Part shown: positions 1 to 6,694 of the stretch, piece after piece
How the letters are laid out: every line of letters starts with the position of its first letter
How positions within the stretch are numbered: position 1 is the first letter of the stretch
Assembly (NCBI GenBank): GCA_910586575.1
Contig: CAJUJQ010000109.1
Span: forward strand, 1 to 10,766
Reading direction: 5' to 3'
Length of the DNA: 10,766 nucleotides
DNA from: an uncultured Clostridia bacterium
Lineage (GTDB): Bacteria; Bacillota; Clostridia; Oscillospirales; Butyricicoccaceae
The notes under the pieces: model-generated
The model's database searches: none
Told to the model about the DNA's origin: nothing
Seen by the model: only the letters and a program-made list of their open reading frames with translations
Made by a program: the position numbers and the translations under genes

Positions 1-725
1 GAAAAATTTTGCAGATAGAAGCAGTCCCCCATAAACTGAAAATGCCCGATTTGCTCTTCCCGGATTTTTGCCCCGGCAAATTCCCGGATATCCCATTCCT
101 GGTCCGGCTCGCCGCATTCGTTATACCGGACGATTGCATCCTTCTCCAGGCTGGACACGACAGCGTAAATATCACCCTCGAAAACCGAAATTGCGCGGAT
201 TCGCTGCACCGTTGTGAGCGGCCACGCATCACGGCTTTCATCCTCCTTTATCCGGTATTCTTCAATGACCGAACATCCGGCACTGTCATGCGCCAGCGAA
301 TAAACCGCGTCCGGCCCAGCCACGCTGTATACCAGCCCCAGGAAGGTCGACGGTTCCCATGCGCCGATGGTTTTCGCGGACTTTTCCACAGTATCTACAG
401 CGAGCATTTTCCGACCTACATCCTTCGTCATGTAGTTGAAATACAGTGTCCCGTCCTGACAGGCCACATTTGCCGGATTCATCTGATAATCCGGCAGCGT
501 GCAGATTTGCTCGGATTTGCCGGTACTTACATCCATCACTGAAATCCCGGCTTCGTCCGATTTGTCAAGCGTCAGATAAACCAGCCGGTTCCCGCAAAGC
601 GCCAGCACGGCAAAGATCTCCGACGTATTGCTGACCGCTCCATAATAAGGGCTATTGTCTGCCGGTTTGCCCGCACAGCCCGAAAGCTGCAAAAGCACCA
701 GCAGCAACGCAATCCACTTTTTCAT
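1..725 (-). CDS. Secreted lipoprotein with beta-propeller-like repeats, 3' end cut by window edge
   Basis: Reading the minus strand from the ATG at 725 gives 241 codons without a stop up to the window edge, so the gene is partial and its C-terminus lies outside. The N-terminus is a lipoprotein signal: MKK, a hydrophobic run (residues 4-14), then the lipobox L-S-G-C with the lipidated cysteine at residue 17. A ribosome site (AAGGAGAGG) sits about 5 bases upstream. The mature part has no enzyme motif I recognise. It shows about five repeats of a small-residue turn followed by an aromatic strand and then a hydrophilic strand (for example around residues 46, 92, 131, 174 and 234: RLVYLTL, TLYFNYM, AVYSLAH, DIYAVVS, CFYLQNF). 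This is the usual look of a beta-propeller, so an extracytoplasmic, membrane-anchored propeller protein is likely; the ligand is unknown. It lies beyond the helicase terminator and is probably its own transcription unit. Confidence 0.8.
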   Translation of the reverse strand, partial: MKKWIALLLVLLQLSGCAGKPADNSPYYGAVSNTSEIFAVLALCGNRLVYLTLDKSDEAGISVMDVSTGKSEQICTLPDYQMNPANVACQDGTLYFNYMTKDVGRKMLAVDTVEKSAKTIGAWEPSTFLGLVYSVAGPDAVYSLAHDSAGCSVIEEYRIKEDESRDAWPLTTVQRIRAISVFEGDIYAVVSSLEKDAIVRYNECGEPDQEWDIREFAGAKIREEQIGHFQFMGDCFYLQNF

Positions 726-802
726 CGTATCCTCTCCTTTGGTTCAGATCTATCCGTTTAGACGCAAACCAATCAGAATCGTTCCATAAATTTCAGATTT
801 TC

Positions 803-838
803 AAAAAGCCGGACACACTTCCCTTTTGTGCATCCGGC
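803..838 (-). terminator. Rho-independent terminator of the helicase gene
   Basis: Arms at 808-818 and 828-838 pair over 11 positions, including two G-U wobbles, around a 9-base loop. On the minus strand the stem is followed by five T (A at 803-807). It begins only a few bases after the helicase stop codon at 845-847. The plus-strand side also ends in a T-rich run (842-846), so weak termination in both directions is possible. Confidence 0.88.
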
Positions 839-844
839 CTTCTT

Positions 845-2884
845 TTAGTGCCGCCAAAGCCCTCGCCTGCATTGCTCGCAAATCCGGTAGGGATAATTCC
901 AGCGCAGCGGGCGCATACACTTCCGGCAGGAATTGCCCTTCTTGCGGATTTGGGTAATCAGGATATCGTTAATCCGCGCAGCTGTACCCTCTTTCTCGGC
1001 GTGCACCCAATCGATATCCAGCTCATAACCGAACGCCCGCGAGAAGGAATAATACAAATCCAGCTCCTTGCAGTACAGTTCCAGGCTGTCAAGCGAATCG
1101 TACCGCAGCCGTGGCTCCGGGATGGACAGGTCGCCGCGTGAGAACGCGCTGCAATACCCCAGGAATTGCTCGAGCAGCTCGATGCTCTTTTCCTCGAATG
1201 GAATGGAAGCCGCACGCAAATACTCGCTTTTCGATAGCTCAATTCCCCGCTCCTTCAGCTTTTCGATAATCCAGATATAGCTGGTGATGTCCATCTTCTG
1301 ATACGGCTCGATGGTCGGCATGGCGTTCCATACCTTAAGGACTTCCAGCAGGTCATGGTCAACACGCAGCACCAAATCGGAAAAGCCCAGCATGGCCTTG
1401 CTAATCGGCTGGACGCGCGTGCGCATGCCCTCCGCGATGACCTCACTGCCGTTCAGGGAGCCAACATAACCCACGTCATACATACCCATCCGACCGGCGC
1501 GCCCCGCGATCTGCTGCACCTCTGCCGGACGCAGCTCCCGGCTGTGCTTTCCGTCGAATTTCTTATCGGTCGTGAAGAGGATGCGGCGCACCGGCAGGTT
1601 CAGCCCCATCCCGATTGCGTCTGTCGCAACCAGCAGTTCGGTCTCCCGCCGGAGGAAACGATCCATCTGCATCCGCCGCGCCGGATATGGCAGCGCCCCA
1701 TAGATAATCGAAGTTGGATGCCCCGCCGCGTTCATGCGGTCGGCATATTCGAGCACAGTCTTTTTTGAGAACGCGATCAGCGCGTCCCCCGGCTCGGTTT
1801 CTTCCAGCGAAATTGGCTCAGGGAGGTATTCGAGACGGGTCGTGCGCTCGTGCTCATGCACCTCGACGGTATCGCCACAGCTTTTAATCAGCCGAAGCAC
1901 CAGCGACAGCGCCTCGGGAGCCGTGCATATATGCACCTCCTCAGACTGACAGCCCAGAATGGCGCGCGTCCACGCAAACCCACGCTCCCGGTCAGCAATC
2001 ATCTGGCATTCATCAATGACGCATACCTCATATTGCTCGTACAGGTTCAGCTTTTCCACCGTTGAGGCAATATGCCGCGCCATCGGCACAAGGTCCTCCT
2101 CCTCGCCAGTCAGCAGGCTGCACGCAACCCCGTCATGGTTCAGCGTATCCTGGATTTCGCACGCCAGCAGGCGCAGCGGCGCCAGGTAAACCCCGCTGTC
2201 CGCCTGCTTCAGCCGCTGGATGGATTGATAGGTTTTGCCAGTATTTGTACCGCCGACGTGAATGACGAAATGCCGCTGCATCAGCCGCGCTGCCGGGTAT
2301 TCATCCTTCGGATCCACCTCAATCAGCTGTTCCAGCGGCGCCTGAATATACTTGGGCACAAAATCCCGCTGATACAGCGCGTAGAGCGAATAATCCAACA
2401 GCTCCGCAACCGGGAAATCGTCCAGCGCAAGGAAAGCCTCCGCCGCCTCCCTCCCCCGGAAGTCCGAAAGCTGCATCCGCGCCGTGCCCAGCAGGCAGAG
2501 CGTATAGCGTCCGGCAACCGCCTGGCAAAGCGGGTGCTCCGGATGCCGGATAAAGGCAGGCAGCGCGTACCGGAAGCGCGTCAGCACCGGTTCGGTACCG
2601 CCGTCAATCTCGTCCTCCATCTTCAAAAAGGTGGTCGCGAAGCGCTGCGCCTTCTTACCCATCGACAGGCAGTGGTCGCGGCTGCGCTCCGCCGCGCTCA
2701 TGCACAGCGCCTCATGCAGCAGCCGTACAAAATAGCGCTCCGCCGGGGTGCAGCCGGTCAGCTGCTCCGGATGGAACCAGCTTTCCAGAATTCCCAGCTG
2801 CATCTCCTCCTGTACCGTAATCTCACTCCCGCTCCGCTTCCTACGGCGCTTCCGCTTTCTCTTTTTCTTCTTCTGATCGTCCAT
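845..2884 (-). CDS. SUV3-like DExH-box RNA helicase with basic N-terminal tail and C-terminal zinc ribbon
   Basis: This 679-residue protein is a superfamily 2 helicase of the SUV3 type, the ATP-dependent RNA helicase best known as the mitochondrial partner of polynucleotide phosphorylase or an RNase II-family exonuclease. Visible motifs are Walker A GGTNTGKT (211-218), the Walker B variant DECQ (291-294) where SUV3 proteins have DEIQ, motif III TAPEA (321-325), motif IV AFSKK (371-375), motif V ATDAIGMGLNL (420-430) and motif VI QQIAGRAGR (457-465). The Q-x-x-GRAGR form and the N at position 4 of Walker A are SUV3 hallmarks. Residues 5-17 are almost all Lys/Arg, probably an RNA-binding tail. 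The last 30 residues hold C-x2-C-x12-C-x2-C (653, 656, 669, 672), a likely zinc ribbon. The start is set by GGAGGTGA five bases before the ATG. A role in RNA turnover is inferred from the family; bacterial members are poorly characterised. Confidence 0.88.
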   Translation of the reverse strand: MDDQKKKKRKRKRRRKRSGSEITVQEEMQLGILESWFHPEQLTGCTPAERYFVRLLHEALCMSAAERSRDHCLSMGKKAQRFATTFLKMEDEIDGGTEPVLTRFRYALPAFIRHPEHPLCQAVAGRYTLCLLGTARMQLSDFRGREAAEAFLALDDFPVAELLDYSLYALYQRDFVPKYIQAPLEQLIEVDPKDEYPAARLMQRHFVIHVGGTNTGKTYQSIQRLKQADSGVYLAPLRLLACEIQDTLNHDGVACSLLTGEEEDLVPMARHIASTVEKLNLYEQYEVCVIDECQMIADRERGFAWTRAILGCQSEEVHICTAPEALSLVLRLIKSCGDTVEVHEHERTTRLEYLPEPISLEETEPGDALIAFSKKTVLEYADRMNAAGHPTSIIYGALPYPARRMQMDRFLRRETELLVATDAIGMGLNLPVRRILFTTDKKFDGKHSRELRPAEVQQIAGRAGRMGMYDVGYVGSLNGSEVIAEGMRTRVQPISKAMLGFSDLVLRVDHDLLEVLKVWNAMPTIEPYQKMDITSYIWIIEKLKERGIELSKSEYLRAASIPFEEKSIELLEQFLGYCSAFSRGDLSIPEPRLRYDSLDSLELYCKELDLYYSFSRAFGYELDIDWVHAEKEGTAARINDILITQIRKKGNSCRKCMRPLRWNYPYRICEQCRRGLWRH

Positions 2885-2904
2885 ATGTCACCTCCACAGT
2901 ACGC

Positions 2905-2934
2905 AAAAAGCCCGAACGAAACTGCTCGCCCGGG
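2905..2934 (-). terminator. Rho-independent terminator after serS
   Basis: Arms at 2911-2919 and 2926-2934 form a 9-bp stem with two G-U wobbles and a 6-base loop on the minus-strand transcript, followed by C and five T (A at 2905-2909). It lies 13 bases past the serS stop and closes the parA-parB-serS unit. It ends only 20 bases before the helicase ATG, so that gene must be reached by read-through or by a promoter lying in or before the hairpin. Confidence 0.85.
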
Positions 2935-2947
2935 TTTTGCGTTTCCT

Positions 2948-4219
2948 TTATTTGATCAGGTCAACGCCCATATATTTACGCAGTGCCTCGGGAACCTCGA
3001 CCGTGCCGTCCGCATTCTGGTAATTCTCCAAAATCGCGGCGACCGTGCGCCCAATCGCAACACCCGAGCCATTCAGCGTATGTGCAAATACCGGCTTGCC
3101 GTCAGCATTGCGGCAGCGGATATTGGCGCGGCGCGCCTGATAGTCCAGGAAATTCGAGCAGGAAGAAATCTCAACATAGCGGTTATAGGAAGGCATCCAA
3201 ACCTCGATATCATAGGTACACGCAGACGAGAAGCCGACATCCCCCGTGCACAGGCAGACCACGCGATACGGCAGCCCCAGCCCTTGCAGCACCTTTTCGG
3301 CGGCATGGGTCAGGTTGTCGAGCTGCTGCCAGGAATCCTCCGGCGCGGTGAAGTTGACCAATTCTACCTTGTTGAACTGGTGCTGGCGGATAAGTCCGCG
3401 CTGGTCACGCCCCGCCGAGCCACCTTCCCCACGGAAGCATGCCGAATAGGCGCAATAGCGAATCGGCAGCTGCTCCGCCGGGATGATATCGTCCCGGTAC
3501 ATGTTGGTCACCGGCACTTCGGCGGTCGGAATCATATACAAATCGGTATTTTCCAGATGATACATATCCTCCGCAAACTTGGGCAGCTGGCCGGTGCCAG
3601 TCATGGAAGCTGTATTCGCCATAAAGGGCGGCAGGACTTCGGTATAGCCGCTTTCGCCGGTATGGGTATCCAGGAAGTAGTTAATCACCGCACGTTCCAG
3701 CCGTGCGCCCAGCCCCTTATAGAAATGGAAGCGCGACCCGGTGACTTTGGCGGCGGTCTCCGGGTCGAGAATGCCCAGCTTTGCGCCGATATCCCAATGC
3801 GCCTGCGCCTCAAAGTCGAAGCCGCGCGGCTCGCCCCAGCGGCGCACCTCCGGGTTGCAGCTGTCGTCCGTGCCCGTCGGGACACGGTCGTCCGGCACGT
3901 TCGGGATGCAGAGCAGCGCTTCCCGCAGCTTGCCTTCGGTCTCAGAACGTTCAGCATCCAGCCCCTTGACGCGCTCGGCGATCTGCTTCATCTCGGCCAT
4001 AATGGCGGTGGTGTCCTCCCCCGCCTTCTTCATTTTTGGGATTTGCTTGGAAACCTTGTTCTGCTCTGCCTTCAGCCCTTCCACTTCCAGGATAATTTCC
4101 TTGCGGCGGTCGTCCAGCGCCAGCGCCGCGGCAACCTCCTCGTCATAGCTCTTACCGCGCAGCGCAAGGCGCTCCCGCACTTTGTCTGCGTTGTCGCGAA
4201 TAAATTTGATATCGAGCAT
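2948..4219 (-). CDS. serS: Seryl-tRNA synthetase
   Basis: Class II aminoacyl-tRNA synthetase that charges tRNA-Ser (and tRNA-Sec) with serine in the cytosol. Its 423 residues are normal for the bacterial enzyme. Residues about 28-105 are the charged, heptad-like N-terminal arm that forms the antiparallel coiled coil gripping the long variable arm of tRNA-Ser. The catalytic core follows: the TAE serine-binding loop (232-234), motif 2 beginning FRGEGGSAGRD (262-272) and running into RGLIRQHQF (274-282), and motif 3 GVAIGRTVAAILENYQ (386-401) with the class II arginine. The ATG has GGAAGGG upstream. The gene starts only 18 bases after the stop of the membrane coiled-coil gene, so it is probably translated from the par operon message. 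There is no room for a T-box leader, a common control of synthetase genes in Firmicutes. Confidence 0.97.
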   Translation of the reverse strand: MLDIKFIRDNADKVRERLALRGKSYDEEVAAALALDDRRKEIILEVEGLKAEQNKVSKQIPKMKKAGEDTTAIMAEMKQIAERVKGLDAERSETEGKLREALLCIPNVPDDRVPTGTDDSCNPEVRRWGEPRGFDFEAQAHWDIGAKLGILDPETAAKVTGSRFHFYKGLGARLERAVINYFLDTHTGESGYTEVLPPFMANTASMTGTGQLPKFAEDMYHLENTDLYMIPTAEVPVTNMYRDDIIPAEQLPIRYCAYSACFRGEGGSAGRDQRGLIRQHQFNKVELVNFTAPEDSWQQLDNLTHAAEKVLQGLGLPYRVVCLCTGDVGFSSACTYDIEVWMPSYNRYVEISSCSNFLDYQARRANIRCRNADGKPVFAHTLNGSGVAIGRTVAAILENYQNADGTVEVPEALRKYMGVDLIK

Positions 4220-4237
4220 CGTTTTTCCCTTCCTTTT

Positions 4238-4759
4238 TTATTGATTCTTGGTATTTTCATCGCCAGCCCCGATACTGCGGAGCCGCTCGAAAAGATTGAC
4301 TTCCTCCACTGTCCAAATCAGCTGTTCCGGGTCACTACCGTCCAGCGCTTCCAGCGTATAGGTGGTGATTAAATGGTCAAGCTCGGCTTTCAGCAGCTCG
4401 GTCTCCCCCGCAAGGGCCAGGCCGCACACCTTCACCAGCTGGGACTGCGCGGCGCTTCGCTTGTCCAAATCTGCCGCTGCTTTCTCCGCCTCGGCAAGGG
4501 ACTGCTCCAGCTCGGCAATCCGCAGTGCCTGCTCATTGCTTGCTTCCTGAATAATCTCCATTTTCGCCTGGATGCCCTGTGTCGCGCTCACCTGCTCCTG
4601 TAACTGGTTTTCGGCATTCGCAATCTGGTCATCCGCGCGCACCTGTGTCAGGTAGCTGAGCAAAATCAGCACCAGCGCAATCGAAAAGAGCGCCACCACG
4701 TAAAAAGCCATAAAATGGGATGCCTGTTTCTTCTGATCCGGGCTTTTGTCCTTCTCCAT
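4238..4759 (-). CDS. Small single-pass membrane protein with a coiled coil, in the par operon
   Basis: I do not recognise a named family. The 173-residue product has a short polar N-terminus rich in Lys (about 1-15), one strong transmembrane helix (about 17-38, FMAFYVVALFSIALVLILL), a long Gln/Glu/Ala-rich segment predicted to be a coiled coil (about 42-105), and a C-terminal acidic helical part (about 106-173). It has no cysteine pair or catalytic motif. GGAGG at 4767-4771 gives 7-base spacing to the ATG at 4759 and 4 bases to another in-frame ATG at 4762; the GTG at 4777 lies upstream of this site. It follows the parB stop by 14 bases and precedes serS by 18, so it is in the operon. Many clostridia have a membrane-plus-coil protein (DUF4446) in this slot; positional equivalence is an inference, as I cannot show sequence homology. 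A membrane or division link is possible but unproven. Confidence 0.8.
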   Translation of the reverse strand: MEKDKSPDQKKQASHFMAFYVVALFSIALVLILLSYLTQVRADDQIANAENQLQEQVSATQGIQAKMEIIQEASNEQALRIAELEQSLAEAEKAAADLDKRSAAQSQLVKVCGLALAGETELLKAELDHLITTYTLEALDGSDPEQLIWTVEEVNLFERLRSIGAGDENTKNQ

Positions 4760-4766
4760 CATTCTG

Positions 4767-4771
4767 CCTCC
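4767..4771 (-). promoter_or_regulatory. Ribosome binding site deciding the start of the membrane coiled-coil gene
   Basis: GGAGG on the minus strand lies directly after the parB stop codon (4774-4776). Its 7-base spacing favours the ATG at 4759 over the ATG at 4762 (4 bases) and excludes the upstream GTG at 4777. Confidence 0.65.
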
Positions 4772-4773
4772 AA

Positions 4774-5649
4774 TCACACAAGCAGCGCTTTGAGCGCCTG
4801 AATCAGCCGTTCCAAATCATCGGAGCCGTAAAACTCGAGTGCGACCGAACCGGCGTTTTTGCCCTGCGTGATGGTCACCTTGCGCCCAAGTGAGCCCTCC
4901 AGCGTGCGTTCAACCTCAGCAATATAATCGACGTTGAATTCCGCCGGTGCGGCAGCCTCCTCCTTGGGCTTCTTATTGAGCCGCTTTGCAAGGCTTTCCG
5001 CCTGCCGGACGGTCATGCGCTGCATCCGCTCGGCAGCTTCAAGCCGCTTATCCTCCTCCTTAATGGAGAGCACCGCCCTTGCGTGGCCGCTGGACAGCCT
5101 GCCCTCCGCTACCATCTCCCGCAAGGGCTGGGACAGCGACAGTAGCCGCAGAGAATTCGCCACCGCCGGACGCGAGCGTCCGACCCGTTCGGCGGCTTCC
5201 TCCTGGGTCAGCCCACAGGTTTTCATCAGGTTCTCGAACCCCTCGGCTTCCTCAATCGGGTTCAAATCCTGCCGCTGGAGGTTCTCCACCATCGCAAGCT
5301 CCATCACCTGCTGGTCGGTCGCTTCAATGATATGCGCGGGGATTTCGGTCATCCCGGCCGAGCGCGCCGCGCGCCAGCGCCGCTCACCGGCGATAATCTG
5401 GTACAGCCCGTTGTCACGCTTGCGCACCGTAATCGGCGTAATCAATCCGTGCATTTTGATGGATTCGGTCAGCTCCTCCATCGCCTCCGGTTCAAAGACC
5501 TTGCGCGGCTGATCCCGGTTCGGCTCAATGCGGGTCATCGGCAGGGTGCGCGGCGGCTCGCCGGAAAGCACGGTGCCGTCCGGTGCAACCTCAATTTCGC
5601 CAAACAAGGAGCCTAGCCCCTTCCCCAGCCCGCCTTTCGTTTTTGACAT
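4774..5649 (-). CDS. parB: Chromosome partitioning protein ParB (Spo0J-type CTPase clamp)
   Basis: ParB binds parS, loads and slides on DNA as a CTP-dependent clamp, recruits SMC, and stimulates ParA. The 291-residue protein has the standard layout. The N-terminal GLGKGLGSLFG (7-17) is the basic tail that activates ParA ATPase. The CTP-binding core carries GERRWRAARSAG (88-99) and ENLQRQDLNPIEEA (122-135). The parS-reading helix-turn-helix is at about 147-170 (LTQEEAAERVGRSRPAVANS). A dimerising C-terminal domain follows an Ala/Pro/Lys linker (about 226-236). The frame stays open further upstream to about 5784, but that part overlaps parA and lacks family sequence; AAGGTGA six bases before the ATG at 5649 fixes the start. 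It follows parA by 31 bases and is cotranscribed with it. The perfect parS at 6679-6694 is its evident target. Confidence 0.96.
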   Translation of the reverse strand: MSKTKGGLGKGLGSLFGEIEVAPDGTVLSGEPPRTLPMTRIEPNRDQPRKVFEPEAMEELTESIKMHGLITPITVRKRDNGLYQIIAGERRWRAARSAGMTEIPAHIIEATDQQVMELAMVENLQRQDLNPIEEAEGFENLMKTCGLTQEEAAERVGRSRPAVANSLRLLSLSQPLREMVAEGRLSSGHARAVLSIKEEDKRLEAAERMQRMTVRQAESLAKRLNKKPKEEAAAPAEFNVDYIAEVERTLEGSLGRKVTITQGKNAGSVALEFYGSDDLERLIQALKALLV

Positions 5650-5680
5650 TGCTTCACCTTCCTTCCGTTTTTTCAGCCGG

Positions 5681-6439
5681 TCAGTTTTTGGCGATAAATT
5701 CCTGCGCCAGCTCCTGGTATGCCTCCGAGCCGCGGCAGTAACGGTCATAGGCCGTAATCGGCTGGCCGTGGCTGGGCGCTTCACTCAGGCGGACATTGCG
5801 CGGGACAACGGTTGAATAGACCTTATCACCGAAATGCTTCTTGACCTCCTCAACAACCTGAATCGACAGGTTTGTCCGCCCATCGAACATGGTCAGCAGC
5901 ACGCCCTCTAAGCGGATGCCCTTGTTCAGCCCCCGCTGGACGGCGCGCACGGTATTCATCAGCTGGGACAACCCTTCCAGCGCGTAATATTCGCATTGCA
6001 AAGGCACCAGGAAGGCGTCCGCCGCGCAAAGGCAGTTCAGCGTGAGGATGCCCAAGGACGGCGGGCAGTCGATCATAATATAATCGTAATCGTCCGCAAC
6101 CTGCTTCAAAATTCTCTGAAGACGGTATTCCCGTTCGGGCATGGAAATCAAATCGATTTCCGCGCCAGCCAACTCGGTATTGGAACCGAGCACATCAGCC
6201 CACTTGGTCTGGACAATGGCTTCCTTCACATTCGGCTTGTCCTCAAGGATCAGGTCATAGACGGTTGTTTCCAAACGGCGCGGATCCACGCCAATGCCCG
6301 AGGTCGCGTTGCCCTGCGGATCAAAGTCACACAGCAGCACGTGTTTGCCCATGTCGCACAGCGCTGCGGTCAGATTGACGGCAGTAGTGGTTTTCCCTAC
6401 GCCGCCCTTTTGGTTTGCGAACGCTATAATTTTTGCCAT
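5681..6439 (-). CDS. parA: Chromosome partitioning ATPase ParA (Soj-type)
   Basis: Deviant-Walker-A ATPase that dimerises with ATP, binds DNA nonspecifically, and moves ParB-parS complexes; in Bacillus it also regulates DnaA. The 252 residues match the short chromosomal (Soj) form without an N-terminal DNA-binding domain, so it should not act as a plasmid-type repressor. Seen directly: the deviant Walker A KGGVGKTT (11-18) with the signature lysine at 11 as well as the P-loop lysine at 16, the Walker A' segment VLLCDFDPQGNATSG (34-48) with Asp40, and Walker B YIMIDCPPSLG (120-130) with Asp124. The ATG at 6439 is preceded by GAGGCGAG. It is the first gene of the operon, with a sigma-A promoter 40 bases upstream and parS about 240 bases upstream. 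Confidence 0.97.
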   Translation of the reverse strand: MAKIIAFANQKGGVGKTTTAVNLTAALCDMGKHVLLCDFDPQGNATSGIGVDPRRLETTVYDLILEDKPNVKEAIVQTKWADVLGSNTELAGAEIDLISMPEREYRLQRILKQVADDYDYIMIDCPPSLGILTLNCLCAADAFLVPLQCEYYALEGLSQLMNTVRAVQRGLNKGIRLEGVLLTMFDGRTNLSIQVVEEVKKHFGDKVYSTVVPRNVRLSEAPSHGQPITAYDRYCRGSEAYQELAQEFIAKN

Positions 6440-6477
6440 AATCTCGCCTCGATGTTTCGATAATTTCTTATAGACCT

Positions 6478-6506
6478 ATTATATCGCTTTTTTCGTGTGC
6501 TTGCAA
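6478..6506 (-). promoter_or_regulatory. Sigma-A promoter of the parA operon
   Basis: On the minus strand a perfect -10 hexamer TATAAT (6478-6483) sits 17 bases after a -35 hexamer TTGCAA (6501-6506, 4 of 6 matches to TTGACA). Transcription should begin near 6471, leaving a leader of about 32 bases before the parA ATG at 6439. A 12-bp perfect palindrome (6498-6509) overlaps the -35 hexamer and could be an operator. Confidence 0.75.
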
Positions 6507-6589
6507 GCAAAAATCAGAAATCAACGACTCAACTTTCCACAAAATTACGGATTTCTCCGGCAATTTTTGCAAATTTTTATCAAGTCAGG

Positions 6590-6619
6590 GTTGTTCCGCG
6601 TACGCCGTCCTCTGTTTCA
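6590..6619 (+). repeat. 30-bp direct repeat, copy 1 (ends in parS left half only)
   Basis: Identical to 6656-6685 at 29 of 30 positions (A at 6602 versus G at 6668), with a 66-base offset. This copy ends in TGTTTCA, the left half of parS, but the right half is lost: only 9 of 16 parS positions match at 6613-6628. It is replaced by an inverted repeat, arms TCATGAT (6617-6623) and ATCATGA (6629-6635). Confidence 0.9.
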
Positions 6620-6655
6620 TGATCATGCATCATGATAAATTGCTCAACATTGTTT

Positions 6656-6685
6656 GTTGTTCCGCGTGCGCCGTCCTCTGTTTCA
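6656..6685 (+). repeat. 30-bp direct repeat, copy 2 (runs into the intact parS)
   Basis: Second copy of the repeat at 6590-6619. Its last seven bases, TGTTTCA (6679-6685), are the left half of the perfect parS palindrome. The match stops at 6686, the parS centre. Confidence 0.9.
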
Positions 6686-6694
6686 CGTGAAACA
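6679..6694. promoter_or_regulatory. parS centromere site (ParB nucleation site)
   Basis: TGTTTCACGTGAAACA is a perfect 16-bp palindrome identical to the Bacillus subtilis parS consensus. It lies in the non-coding space between noc and parA, about 240 bases upstream of parA. ParB is expected to load here, spread, and recruit SMC. Its exactness supports origin-proximal placement. Confidence 0.96.

Noticed and set aside
9..542. Plus-strand 177-codon frame at the window start
   Set aside because: Antisense shadow of the lipoprotein gene, which has a signal peptide, lipobox, ribosome site and uninterrupted frame.
4220..4237. T-box or other riboswitch before serS
   Set aside because: Only 18 bases separate serS from the preceding stop codon; there is no space for a leader structure.
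2072..4372. Very long open frame (about 766 codons) on the plus strand, antisense to the helicase and serS
   Set aside because: It mirrors two genes with full conserved motifs, crosses their intergenic gap and terminator, has a composition typical of a GC-rich antisense shadow (Arg/His/Pro/Gln-rich), and has no credible ribosome site.
5650..5784. N-terminal extension of the parB frame into parA
   Set aside because: The extra 45 residues overlap parA and have no ParB-like sequence; the ATG at 5649 has a good ribosome site and starts the standard MSKTKGGLGKGLG terminus.
6532..6541. Possible DnaA box (CTTTCCACA) in the A+T-rich part of the spacer
   Set aside because: Only a single imperfect match to TTATCCACA and no cluster of boxes, so it does not support calling an origin here.
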